Below, piece by piece: positions 53,166 through 61,268 of a DNA stretch of 64,000 bases (within the stretch, counting starts at the first letter, position 1; each line of letters begins with the position of its first letter). The stretch is from an uncultured Lachnospiraceae bacterium (GTDB lineage Bacteria > Bacillota > Clostridia > Lachnospirales > Lachnospiraceae): contig CADBFZ010000001.1 in the NCBI GenBank assembly GCA_902794095.1, forward strand, positions 124,001-188,000. The letters are read 5' to 3'. The translations under genes and the position numbers were made by a program. The notes beneath the pieces were generated by a model. That model made no database searches. It was given only the letters and a program-made list of their open reading frames with translations, and was not told the DNA's origin.

Positions 53166-54032
53166 TCAGATTTTCTTGGAAACGGCAACTGCCAGAGCAC
53201 CGGGTCCGATATGGCAGGAAATGGAAAGCGACAACGGTCTCATTACGATTTCATATCCGGGGAATACTTCAAGTAATTCCTGTTCAAACTGCTTAGCTGC
53301 CTCAAGTGAATCGGTGTAAGCAATCTCAAGATGAACATTATGACACTTATCGGTACATCCGAATCTGCTCTCCATGTCATGCTTGATTGCTTTGATCATG
53401 ATTTCTTTTCCGCCCTGGAACGTGCGGGTCTTGCTGTAAGAATCAAGCTTCTCGCCCTGGATCTGAAGAACGGGTTTGATTCTGAGAAGTGTCCCGATGG
53501 CAGCAGCTGCGGGAGTAAGTCTTCCCCCCTTTTTAAGATATTCAAGAGTATCTATCATAATGTAGATACTGCTCTCGAATTTAACTCTCTCAAGTTCATC
53601 CTTAACCTGTCTGGCACTCAATCCCTTATCGATAAGTTCAAGTGCATCGAGGCAGGACTGTCTGAGGGTCACTGAAATTCTCTGGTTATCTACAACCTGA
53701 ACCTTATCATCGTAATGCTGAGCAAGAAGGTATGCGGATCCGCAGGAGCCGGAAAGTCCGCTGGACATGGGTATGTGAACAATCTCATCATATTCTTCGA
53801 GAAGTTTATCCCAAGTCTTCATAACTTCTTCAGGTGAAGGCTGGCTTGTATGAATCTCTTCTCCTCCCTTAAGTCTTTCGTAAAACTCTTCCTGTGTGAG
53901 TGTTACACCATCCAGAAATTCTTTACCGCCGATGAAAAACGGCATGGGAATAACGGTTATACCGAGTTCTTTTCCTTCCTCAACAGACATGGAACTGTTG
54001 GTATCGGTAACAACTGCTATTTTTGAGCTCAT
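53166..54032 (-). CDS. DegV family fatty-acid-binding protein (FakB-like)
   Basis: Encodes 288 aa from the ATG at 54032 with GGAGGGAG upstream; a longer frame adds 13 unlikely residues. DegV motifs are IAVVTDTNSSMS at the start, TSQPSPEEVMKTW, IPMSSGLSGS and TLEYLKKGGRL. DegV proteins bind fatty acids, and FakB members present them to the kinase FakA. A FakA-like DAK2 gene lies at 56354, so the pair may form a fatty-acid kinase system for incorporating exogenous fatty acids. Confidence 0.9.
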   Translation of the reverse strand: MSSKIAVVTDTNSSMSVEEGKELGITVIPMPFFIGGKEFLDGVTLTQEEFYERLKGGEEIHTSQPSPEEVMKTWDKLLEEYDEIVHIPMSSGLSGSCGSAYLLAQHYDDKVQVVDNQRISVTLRQSCLDALELIDKGLSARQVKDELERVKFESSIYIMIDTLEYLKKGGRLTPAAAAIGTLLRIKPVLQIQGEKLDSYSKTRTFQGGKEIMIKAIKHDMESRFGCTDKCHNVHLEIAYTDSLEAAKQFEQELLEVFPGYEIVMRPLSLSISCHIGPGALAVAVSKKI

Positions 54033-54156
54033 TAGTTCTCCCTCCAAAGGTTGGTTGACATAATATTTCAAGCATTATGTAACCATGTATTATGTAAACC
54101 GCTTTTTGGAGTCATATTTCGATCTCCAAACAGGTTTCGAACAATATTGTGCGTTA

Positions 54157-56235
54157 TTAAATGGTTCTGAAATCCAGGAAATTCTTGCCGTAAAACTCAG
54201 CTTCTTCCCTTATCAAAGCATTCTCGGGAGCATGCAGATTACGGTCTTTTTTGAGAATTTCATCACAAAGATTTGAAGCTTCATTAAGAAGATCCGCATC
54301 CGCAAATACGTCGGCAATCTTAAAAGCAAAATCTCCGCTCTGTCTTACCCCGAACAATTCGCCGGGACCTCTGGTTTTAAGATCATATGAAGCAATCTCA
54401 AATCCGTCAGTGGTCTTGGCAAGTATTCCCAGTCTTTCGGAAGTCTTCTCATCGCTCTTGGAAGTCATAAAGATCGCATAGCCCTGATCCTTACCTCTTC
54501 CTACTCTTCCTCTAAGCTGATGCAGCTGAGAAAGACCGAATCTCTCTGAATTTTCTATCATCATAACGGTAGCGTTGGGAACGTTGATTCCTACTTCTAT
54601 AACCGTTGTTGATATCAATATGTCTATATCTCCGGATGAAAAACGGTCCAGAATATTTTCTTTTTCCGAAGGTTTCATCTTGCCGTGAAGATATGAAATT
54701 CTGTATCTGTCGCCCAGAACCGATTGGAGCTCGTCGGAATAATCGACTACATTGCGAAGCTCTGTATCGGAGTCCTCATCGTCAGATGCTTCAACCATGG
54801 GACAGATGATATAAACCTGATGACCCTTGGCGACTTCATCTTTAATGAACTTATTGGCAGAGGGTCTGAATGACTCACCTACAACACAGCTCTTGATGGG
54901 GCTTCTTCCCTCGGGCATATCTTTAATGGTGGATATGCTAAGGTCGCCGTAAAGGACTATTGCAAGTGTTCTGGGAATTGGCGTTGCACTCATTACAAGA
55001 ATGTGAGGTCCTACGCCTTTGCCTGCCAGGGTTTCTCTTTGCCTTACACCAAATCTGTGTTGCTCATCGGTTACCACAAGTCCAAGATTCTTATATACAA
55101 CCTTGTCCTGGATCAATGCGTGAGTTCCTATTATCAGGTTAGCTTCACCGCTTTCGATCTCTTCGTAGATCTTACGCTTTCCCGCGGCACTTACTGAGCC
55201 TGTCAAAAGTACCGGTTTAAAAGGAAGACCGTACTTGATCGTCATATCGGAAATGGTCTTAAAATGCTGAGTTGCAAGGACTTCAGTGGGAGCCATGAAA
55301 GCACCCTGATATCCGTTTGCAACCGTATTAAGAAGACCAAGTATGGCAACTATCGTCTTACCGCTTCCTACGTCGCCCTGAACAAGTCTGTTCATTACGG
55401 TGTCGCCGCAAAGGTCAGTGATAATTTCCTTAATAGCTTTGTTTTGTCCCTTGGTAAGCTTATATGGAAGCTGCTCCAAAAGTCTTCCGACTTCGGCGGA
55501 TTCAACCATGGGACATGTGTTGGGTGCGCCTTTAAGAAGCTCTTTATTTTTACGAAGATACAGGATAAAAAAGAACAATTCATCAAATGAAAGTCTTCTT
55601 CTGCCCAGCAGGGATTCTTTCTCGTCTGCAGGCGAATGGATCATCCTGTAAGCTTCTCTTGAAGTGACAAGCTTCAAATTATTTCTGTATTCATCGGATA
55701 AATAATCATCCGTAAAATCAGCTTTTTTGAGGGCGGATTCTTCTGCCTTAACTACCGAAGAATTCTTCAGTCCTTTGGTCAGAGGATACATACACTGGAA
55801 CTTACCCGAAAGCTCAGTATATTCGTCGTAGGCATATTTACGTGGCTGAACCAGAGTAAACTCTTTACCTGCCTTTTTAACGCGGCCTCTGAATACGTAA
55901 TAACCGCCTTTGCTCACAGCCTTGGCCATGAAAGGCATGTTGAAATACTTGATAACCATACTTCCTGTATCATCACTGACTTCAATGGGAAGAATGGTCA
56001 TTTTATTCTTCACACGCCTGAGATTACCCACCATATCGACTTTTACACGTACGGCTGCAATCTCGTCATGCTGTAGTTCGGAGATTTTCTTAAGTCCACC
56101 GAATACAAGATATGTCCTCGGAAAATGGTTCAAAAGCTCGTAAATATTGGTAATTCCGAGGTTACTGAAGTATTCTGCTGTCTTGGGTCCGACGCCTTTA
56201 AGCTCGGAAACCGGAGTGTTCCAATTATTCAGCAT
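54157..56235 (-). CDS. recG: ATP-dependent DNA helicase RecG
   Basis: Encodes 692 aa. An N-terminal OB-fold wedge region (about 60-155) precedes superfamily 2 helicase motifs: GDVGSGKT (I), TDEQHRFGV (II, DEQH), SATPIPRT (III) and the late ATVMMIENSERFGLSQLHQLRGRVGRG (V/VI). It reverses stalled replication forks and remodels recombination intermediates. The asp23-DAK2-recG order is conserved in Clostridia. The ATG has only a weak ribosome site. Confidence 0.96.
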   Translation of the reverse strand: MLNNWNTPVSELKGVGPKTAEYFSNLGITNIYELLNHFPRTYLVFGGLKKISELQHDEIAAVRVKVDMVGNLRRVKNKMTILPIEVSDDTGSMVIKYFNMPFMAKAVSKGGYYVFRGRVKKAGKEFTLVQPRKYAYDEYTELSGKFQCMYPLTKGLKNSSVVKAEESALKKADFTDDYLSDEYRNNLKLVTSREAYRMIHSPADEKESLLGRRRLSFDELFFFILYLRKNKELLKGAPNTCPMVESAEVGRLLEQLPYKLTKGQNKAIKEIITDLCGDTVMNRLVQGDVGSGKTIVAILGLLNTVANGYQGAFMAPTEVLATQHFKTISDMTIKYGLPFKPVLLTGSVSAAGKRKIYEEIESGEANLIIGTHALIQDKVVYKNLGLVVTDEQHRFGVRQRETLAGKGVGPHILVMSATPIPRTLAIVLYGDLSISTIKDMPEGRSPIKSCVVGESFRPSANKFIKDEVAKGHQVYIICPMVEASDDEDSDTELRNVVDYSDELQSVLGDRYRISYLHGKMKPSEKENILDRFSSGDIDILISTTVIEVGINVPNATVMMIENSERFGLSQLHQLRGRVGRGKDQGYAIFMTSKSDEKTSERLGILAKTTDGFEIASYDLKTRGPGELFGVRQSGDFAFKIADVFADADLLNEASNLCDEILKKDRNLHAPENALIREEAEFYGKNFLDFRTI

Positions 56236-56251
56236 TTCTTATTTTTATACA

Positions 56252-56284
56252 AATTAAAAGAAGGTTCATAATCGAACCTTCTTT
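56252..56284 (-). terminator. Terminator after the DAK2 gene
   Basis: AAAGAAGGTTC at 56257-56267 pairs perfectly with GAACCTTCTTT at 56274-56284 over ATAATC; on the minus strand TTTTAATTT follows. A further AT palindrome, TATATACGTGTATATA, lies at 56292-56307. Confidence 0.85.
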
Positions 56285-56353
56285 CATATAATATATACGT
56301 GTATATAGTTAAACAAACCACTTATTGAGTCAGACGCATATATAAGACAGGGT

Positions 56354-58018
56354 TTATTCTACGGAAACGATGTAATAGTAAACCGGCTGTCCACCGTTCT
56401 GAATATCTACATCAAGTGTAGAGAACTTTTCAGCGATCTGATCCTTAAGAACATTCGCATCTTCCTCAGTTACATCAGCACCGAAGTACAAGCTGATAAG
56501 CTCTGAAGAATCGTCTACCATCTCTCCGATCATCTCAACAACTACCTGGTTCATATCGGTTCCGACAGAAAGTATCTTCTTATCGCCGATACCCATGTAA
56601 TCGCCTTTTCTGATGTCGTGATCATCAATATTGGTATCACGAACCGCATAGGTAATCTCACCGGTCTTAACAAGGCCGATAGCCTCGATCATAGCCTGCT
56701 CATTCTCATCAGCACTGCTGCCTGCACTGAAGTTGATGGCAGCGGTAATTCCCTGAGGAATGGTCTTGGTAGGGATTACGAGTACCACCTTATCGGTAGT
56801 AAGATCTCTTGCCTGGTTTGCAGCCATGATGATGTTCTTGTTATTGGGAAGGACGAATACGGTCTTGGCATTAACCTTCTCAACAGCATCAAGAATGTCT
56901 GCGGTTGAAGGGTTCATGGTCTGACCACCTTCAATTACGTAATCAACGCCGAGGCTTCTGAAAATCTCAGCAAGTCCGTCTCCGGCAGATACTGCTACGA
57001 ATCCGAATTCGGAAGGCTCACCCTTAGGTTCGGGAGCTGTAGCGGGTGCTGCAGAAGCAACTTCGGCAGCTGCCTTGGCATCAACATTCTCAAGTCTGCA
57101 GGTAACCTTTACATCGGTAAGGATACCAAACTTGATTGCTTTCTGAAGAACTAGACCGGGATCGTCGGTGTTGATATCGATAACAACTTCGGATCCGCTT
57201 ACCTTAAAGCTCTTAAGATCTCCGATATCGTTCAGATAGGACTTAACATCGCTTTCAAGCTTGCTGTTAACATTCTTGGAAAGCATTACCTTCATCTCGG
57301 TATGGTAGATGTTCTTCTGAACATCTTCCTTCTTGCCGGGTCTTGAATCATCAACCTTGGCAATAGGCTCGTCTGAAATGGTAAGGTCGATCTCTTTGCC
57401 GGAGAACATGTCAACGGCACCCTGAACAACCTTCATAAGACCTGCTCCGCCTGAGTCTACAACGCCTGCCTGCTTAAGAACAGGAAGGAGTTCGGGAGTC
57501 TGGTCGAGTACTTTATATCCGTGCTCAAGAACTGCGGGAAGAATAACTGCAAGGTCCTCTTCTCCATTCTCGATAAGCTCTGTAACTTTCTCTCCCATTC
57601 CTCTTGCAACGGTAAGAATGGTTCCCTCGGTGGGCTTCATTACGGCTTTATATGCAGTTTCAACAGCTTTGGTACATGCAGCTCCGAGAAGTGGAACGGT
57701 AATAACCTGCTCATCTCTTACTGCCTTTGTCAAACCTCTGAGAAGCTGGGAAAGAATAACTCCGGAGTTTCCTCTTGCGCCTCTGAGTGATCCGCCGCTC
57801 ATAGCTTTGCAAAGTGACTTCATATCAGGCTCTTCGCCAAGATCTCTGACTTCCTTGGCTGCAGACATGATTGTCATAGTCATATTGGTTCCGGTATCTC
57901 CGTCCGGAACAGGGAATACATTCAGCTCATTGATCTCCTCTTTGCTCCTGTCGAGGTAAATTGCTCCGGCAAGGAACATTTTGGAAAAGAGCTTAACGTC
58001 TATCTCTTTGATTGCCAC
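56354..58018 (-). CDS. fakA: DAK2-domain fatty-acid kinase-like protein (FakA-like)
   Basis: Encodes 554 aa. The N-terminal DAK2 (dihydroxyacetone-kinase-like) domain has the nucleotide/metal site PVPDGDTGTNM at about 37-46 and LRGARGNSGVILSQLLRG. A middle region and C-terminal DegV-like/FakA domain follow (SAGDGLAEIFRSLGVDYVIEGGQTMNPST, LPNNKN). FakA phosphorylates fatty acids delivered by FakB (DegV) proteins. It lies 13 bases after asp23. Confidence 0.9.
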   Translation of the reverse strand: MAIKEIDVKLFSKMFLAGAIYLDRSKEEINELNVFPVPDGDTGTNMTMTIMSAAKEVRDLGEEPDMKSLCKAMSGGSLRGARGNSGVILSQLLRGLTKAVRDEQVITVPLLGAACTKAVETAYKAVMKPTEGTILTVARGMGEKVTELIENGEEDLAVILPAVLEHGYKVLDQTPELLPVLKQAGVVDSGGAGLMKVVQGAVDMFSGKEIDLTISDEPIAKVDDSRPGKKEDVQKNIYHTEMKVMLSKNVNSKLESDVKSYLNDIGDLKSFKVSGSEVVIDINTDDPGLVLQKAIKFGILTDVKVTCRLENVDAKAAAEVASAAPATAPEPKGEPSEFGFVAVSAGDGLAEIFRSLGVDYVIEGGQTMNPSTADILDAVEKVNAKTVFVLPNNKNIIMAANQARDLTTDKVVLVIPTKTIPQGITAAINFSAGSSADENEQAMIEAIGLVKTGEITYAVRDTNIDDHDIRKGDYMGIGDKKILSVGTDMNQVVVEMIGEMVDDSSELISLYFGADVTEEDANVLKDQIAEKFSTLDVDIQNGGQPVYYYIVSVE

Positions 58019-58031
58019 GAATAGGTCCTCC

Positions 58032-58394
58032 TTAGTCGATCACTCTGACGCCTTCAACGAAGATGTTAATCTTCTCAACGTCGAGTCCTGTAAATTCTTC
58101 AACCTTATATTTAACGCTCTCGATAAGATTGTCGGAAACCGTCAAAATGCTGACGCCGTACGCAACGATTACATGGAAATCAAGGATAAGCTTTCTCTCT
58201 GATGAAAGTCTTACATTGATACCTCTGGAAAGATTCTCGGTGCGCAGGATCTTGGCGATGCCGTCTCTCATACTGATTCCGGCCATACCGACTATTCCTA
58301 TGCATTCAATGGCAACACTGCCGGCATACTGAGCAATTACATCATTGTCGACAACAATGTTTCCCATATGTGTATTCATGGAAGAGCTCTTCAT
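58032..58394 (-). CDS. Asp23/Gls24 family protein
   Basis: Encodes 120 aa, a single Asp23 domain (IVVDNDVIAQYAGSVAIECIGIVGMA and the VEEFTGLDVEKINIFVEGV ending). Members are envelope-associated and stress-linked; in B. subtilis this locus is yloU. AAAGGAGG precedes the ATG. It is the first gene of the asp23-DAK2 unit, divergent from rpmB. Confidence 0.92.
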   Translation of the reverse strand: MKSSSMNTHMGNIVVDNDVIAQYAGSVAIECIGIVGMAGISMRDGIAKILRTENLSRGINVRLSSERKLILDFHVIVAYGVSILTVSDNLIESVKYKVEEFTGLDVEKINIFVEGVRVID

Positions 58395-58427
58395 ATAAAA
58401 TCCTCCTTTACTGCAAAACTGCGATTA

Positions 58428-58436
58428 ATTATACCA
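58428..58436 (-). promoter_or_regulatory. Extended -10 promoter of the asp23 unit
   Basis: Read on the minus strand, TGGTATAAT is a perfect extended -10 element about 34 bases before the asp23 start. No strong -35 is seen. Confidence 0.65.
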
Positions 58437-58478
58437 TAATATCTTCAAATAAATGTTAAATATCTTGAAAAATATTTC

Positions 58479-58507
58479 TTGCATTATTAAAACGGCTCTG
58501 ATAATAT
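58479..58507 (+). promoter_or_regulatory. Promoter of rpmB
   Basis: TTGCAT at 58479-58484 and TAATAT at 58502-58507 are 17 bases apart with TGA before the -10. The remaining leader up to the ATG at 58571 is unstructured apart from a GGGAGGTGAG ribosome site. Confidence 0.8.
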
Positions 58508-58570
58508 ACATATGTTGCGTTTCAAGCGATTTTATGTAAATTAGAGATTATAACGCCGGGAGGTGAGAAT

Positions 58571-58756
58571 ATGGCAAAGTGTGATGTATGCGGAAAGGGA
58601 ATCCATTTCGGAAATAATGTGAGTCACTCTCACAGAAGATCAAATGCAATCTGGAAGTCCAACGTACTTAGCGTTAAGTGCAAGGTTAACGGACAGTCCA
58701 AGAGAATGCATGTCTGCTCAAGATGCCTTCGCAGCGGTGCTGTTGAGCGTGCATAA
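58571..58756 (+). CDS. rpmB: 50S ribosomal protein L28, zinc-binding form
   Basis: Encodes 61 aa. MAKCDVCGKG and VCSRCLRSG give the two CxxC pairs of the zinc-binding (C+) form of L28, with SHRRSNAIWK between. GGGAGGTGAG is a strong ribosome site. The divergent placement relative to asp23 is typical of Firmicutes. Confidence 0.97.
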   Translation: MAKCDVCGKGIHFGNNVSHSHRRSNAIWKSNVLSVKCKVNGQSKRMHVCSRCLRSGAVERA

Positions 58757-58780
58757 TAGCAGCTTAATCTTAGACGATTT

Positions 58781-58812
58781 AAGAACAGGCTTCATCGCCT
58801 GTTCTTTTTTTG
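58781..58812 (+). terminator. Terminator after rpmB
   Basis: AGAACAGGC at 58782-58790 pairs perfectly with GCCTGTTCT at 58797-58805 and is followed by TTTTTTTG. Confidence 0.9.
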
Positions 58813-58815
58813 TAT

Positions 58816-58850
58816 AAAAAAATACTCCCCGCTTTTGGCAAGGAGTATTT
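58816..58850 (-). terminator. Terminator of the gerW-J-domain unit
   Basis: AAATACTCC at 58820-58828 pairs with GGAGTATTT at 58842-58850 and is followed on the minus strand by a T run (A run at 58816-58822). Confidence 0.85.
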
Positions 58851-58851
58851 A

Positions 58852-59415
58852 TCATGTTTTTCTGCGGTGGTACTCTTTGTTGATTGCACGAGAAAGTCTC
58901 TCATCCCCACAGAGGTTATCAGGATGAAAGATCTTAACCAGATCCTTGTACCTCTTTCTGAGCATGGAAGGATTCGTGATGTTCGCAAACAGCACGCAGG
59001 CAATGGAGTCAAAATCATTCTCAGACAAATGGGACAGATCCGGTGATGAAATATCGGACATACCCAATCTTCTGCTGGCCTCAAATTCTTCCTTTTCCCG
59101 CTCTAACTTACGCCTGTCTTCCTCAAGAGTTCTGAAACCGTCTTTAAGGATCTCCATCTTCTTATCGAAAAACATGTTTTCCTGACGGAGTCTTTGCCTC
59201 TCCTGAGTAGTGCGCCTGTTTAACTCGTTGAGTTCGTCCCTGAGAAGAACTCTGTCCTTCATGAAAGATTCCTGAAGATTCTTAAGCTCGCTCTTCTCGT
59301 GATCAAGCTTCTGCTTCTCTGCATCAAGGCGCATATTTTCCTGGAAAAGAAATAATTTGAGTTTTTTTAACTCTTCCTCATCTTCAGTTTGAACTATTGT
59401 TTCCCAGTCGATCAT
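58852..59415 (-). CDS. Coiled-coil protein with a C-terminal J-domain-like motif
   Basis: Encodes 187 aa. Residues about 12-118 form a highly charged, Glu/Lys/Arg-rich coiled coil. The C-terminal 60 residues resemble a truncated J domain: RKRYKDLVKIFHPDNLCGDERLS, with the HPD signature at 164-166 that stimulates DnaK ATPase activity. I know no named family. It lies 18 bases after gerW. It could recruit DnaK to a coiled-coil partner, though this is inference. Confidence 0.75.
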   Translation of the reverse strand: MIDWETIVQTEDEEELKKLKLFLFQENMRLDAEKQKLDHEKSELKNLQESFMKDRVLLRDELNELNRRTTQERQRLRQENMFFDKKMEILKDGFRTLEEDRRKLEREKEEFEASRRLGMSDISSPDLSHLSENDFDSIACVLFANITNPSMLRKRYKDLVKIFHPDNLCGDERLSRAINKEYHRRKT

Positions 59416-59433
59416 GCGTATTACCTGAAATGT

Positions 59434-59826
59434 TTATTCGGGGAATGCTGCATCTCTGATTTCGTCATCTTCGGGGCCGCCCTTTTTATCCTTGGAAATT
59501 CGATGGATTACTTCGGGGACCATATCAAGTATCTTGGTAATGGAATCCTGATTCTTAACAGAAAGAAGTCTTGTATTACCGTCTTTGATAACTATGATGG
59601 CATTGGGAGAAACCTTACCGCCCATTCCGCCTGCAGAGGAATTCTTGTTGTAATTTCTGCTCTCATTACCGCTTCCTGCCGCAACGCCGAATGAGACGTC
59701 AACAAGCGGGATAATGGTTGTATCACCGACTACTACCGGCTGACCTACAACAGTCTTGGATGAAAGAATCGCATCCATTCCGCCAAGCAGCGAATCGATA
59801 ACTTCTTTTTTATTGGAATCGGCCAT
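59434..59826 (-). CDS. gerW: GerW/YtfJ family sporulation protein
   Basis: Encodes 130 aa. The family pattern is visible: LLGGMDAILSSKTVVGQPV, TTIIPLVDVSFGVAAGSG, a glycine/serine-rich loop (GGMGGKVSPNAIIVI). In Bacillus, YtfJ/GerW is needed for spore germination with certain germinants, but homologues also occur in non-sporulating Clostridia, so it does not prove sporulation here. It follows the DUF2953 gene by 17 bases, a known linkage. Confidence 0.92.
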   Translation of the reverse strand: MADSNKKEVIDSLLGGMDAILSSKTVVGQPVVVGDTTIIPLVDVSFGVAAGSGNESRNYNKNSSAGGMGGKVSPNAIIVIKDGNTRLLSVKNQDSITKILDMVPEVIHRISKDKKGGPEDDEIRDAAFPE

Positions 59827-59843
59827 AACGGTCCCCCTTAAGA

Positions 59844-60860
59844 TCAGGCAGCTTTATCCGATGCTGCTTCTTCTTTATCTTTAGTCCTTGTATGATGCTT
59901 ATAAGACTTATAGATCTTGCGAACGTTCTTATTAAGAATGATCATAAGACCGTTCCAAAGGATGCACCATACATTAAAATGCCCTTTACAGAAGATTTCT
60001 CCCTCAAAGATCTTACGTTCAAAATTCGGAACTACTTTGGAAGTGCGGTCAAACCTCTTAGCAAATAAGGTATATATTCCGAACACCTTGCCTGTAAGAT
60101 CGGGTGAATCGAATCCGAAGGTGATTTCTGCGTGTGCACGCCCGGGCATCACTTTCTTAAGGATCCTCATTAATCTCTTCTTGATCACATAAACGGCATT
60201 CTTGGCTTCGTTCGAATTATATACATTCCTGTAGTAGCGAATCTCCGAACGCGCTCTTTTTATTTTATCACAAATTTCGTCTACTTTGAATTTAATCTTG
60301 TCCGTAAAGGAGTCCTCATCGGATTCATATTCGTCGGAATCAAGGTTTTCAGGACTTTCTTCATCCGTTTCAAAGGCATTTTCAGCCTCATTTTCGGGCT
60401 CTTCAGTCGGATTTTCGGAGTCACAAGCCGAAATTTCATCTTCCGTGGACAATTCTTCAGTATTTTCAAGGCTTTCGTCCGTTTCAGAGGCTGCTTCGGG
60501 CGCGATATCGTCCTCTTCTTCCTCATCAAGGGCATCAAGCGCCTCATCAAGCTCGCTTAAGTCATATTCTTCCTCTTCAGGCTCATCCTTATCGGGAATC
60601 TTCATTTGGAATATGGTGAAAAAGAGAACCTTCACCTTAACGTAAAAAGCATCGGTATACTCAGCTCTAGCTCTAAGGAGTCCAAGAAAATAGAAAATCT
60701 TAAGCTTACCGACAGGCTGCTTATCGGCTTCGGCAAGAAGTGTAAGTCTGTAAGTAACAGGAAGAGCCAGAGCCAAAATAACAAGCACCAAAACAAGCCC
60801 CAATAAAGACAGGAGCACAATACCTATTATCTGTAAGATTTTGAGTATTACAGCGAGCAT
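59844..60860 (-). CDS. DUF2953 domain protein with acidic linker
   Basis: Encodes 338 aa. An N-terminal membrane segment (about 8-35) is followed by a beta-rich part and a long acidic, low-complexity insertion (about 95-185, mostly Glu, Asp and Ser), then the conserved DUF2953 C-terminal half with ITFGFDSPDLTGKVFGIYTL. DUF2953 proteins accompany gerW/ytfJ (ytfI in Bacillus). Function unknown. Confidence 0.88.
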   Translation of the reverse strand: MLAVILKILQIIGIVLLSLLGLVLVLVILALALPVTYRLTLLAEADKQPVGKLKIFYFLGLLRARAEYTDAFYVKVKVLFFTIFQMKIPDKDEPEEEEYDLSELDEALDALDEEEEDDIAPEAASETDESLENTEELSTEDEISACDSENPTEEPENEAENAFETDEESPENLDSDEYESDEDSFTDKIKFKVDEICDKIKRARSEIRYYRNVYNSNEAKNAVYVIKKRLMRILKKVMPGRAHAEITFGFDSPDLTGKVFGIYTLFAKRFDRTSKVVPNFERKIFEGEIFCKGHFNVWCILWNGLMIILNKNVRKIYKSYKHHTRTKDKEEAASDKAA

Positions 60861-61183
60861 ACGTATTCTTTAAGCTTCAGGTCACCGCGGGTTTTAAGAC
60901 AGTCTTCGGTGATTTTGGCAACAAGTTCAAAGGCTTCGTCCTCGTCATCAGCAATTCCGCATGCGGTGGGAACCTTGCCCTCCCATATACGGGATTTAAG
61001 ATTAGAAGGCGAAACGATATCGAAGTTTTCCTCGGCCTTATCGGATATCAAAATTATCTTATAGGAGCCCTTCCCGTTTCGGATCTTCTTTTTGACCTTG
61101 GGAAGTTTTTTCTCGCTTATGGAATCCGATAAATATAGTACAGGTTTAAAATTTATTTCGATGGAATCTTTAAATAAATTCAT
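60848..61183 (-). CDS. Small protein upstream of DUF2953, unknown function
   Basis: Encodes 111 aa: a basic N-terminal third (EKKLPKVKKKIRNGKG) and an acidic C-terminal region. No membrane segment or known domain. It overlaps the DUF2953 gene by 13 bases, indicating coupled translation. No Shine-Dalgarno sequence precedes the ATG, and the -10 element at 61191-61196 is only 7 bases away, so the message may be leaderless. Confidence 0.65.
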   Translation of the reverse strand: MNLFKDSIEINFKPVLYLSDSISEKKLPKVKKKIRNGKGSYKIILISDKAEENFDIVSPSNLKSRIWEGKVPTACGIADDEDEAFELVAKITEDCLKTRGDLKLKEYVCSL

Positions 61184-61190
61184 ATGAATA

Positions 61191-61199
61191 AATATACCA
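61191..61199 (-). promoter_or_regulatory. Extended -10 element for the minus-strand unit
   Basis: Minus-strand TGGTATATT ends 7 bases before the ATG at 61183, consistent with a leaderless transcript. Confidence 0.45.
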
Positions 61200-61205
61200 C
61201 AGAAA

Positions 61206-61235
61206 TTGACACGGACCTTAGAAATAATTTAAAAT
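61206..61235 (+). promoter_or_regulatory. Promoter of the HD-GYP-like gene
   Basis: Consensus TTGACA at 61206-61211 and TAAAAT at 61230-61235 are 18 bases apart; GGGGAGA at 61258-61264 is the ribosome site. Confidence 0.75.
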
Positions 61236-61268
61236 TTAGGTTAATCGAGACTGATTCGGGGAGACACT

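Noticed and set aside
60281-60645. Open frames on both strands in the acidic linker of the DUF2953 gene
   Set aside because: They arise from the repetitive Glu/Asp/Ser codons and have no ribosome sites.
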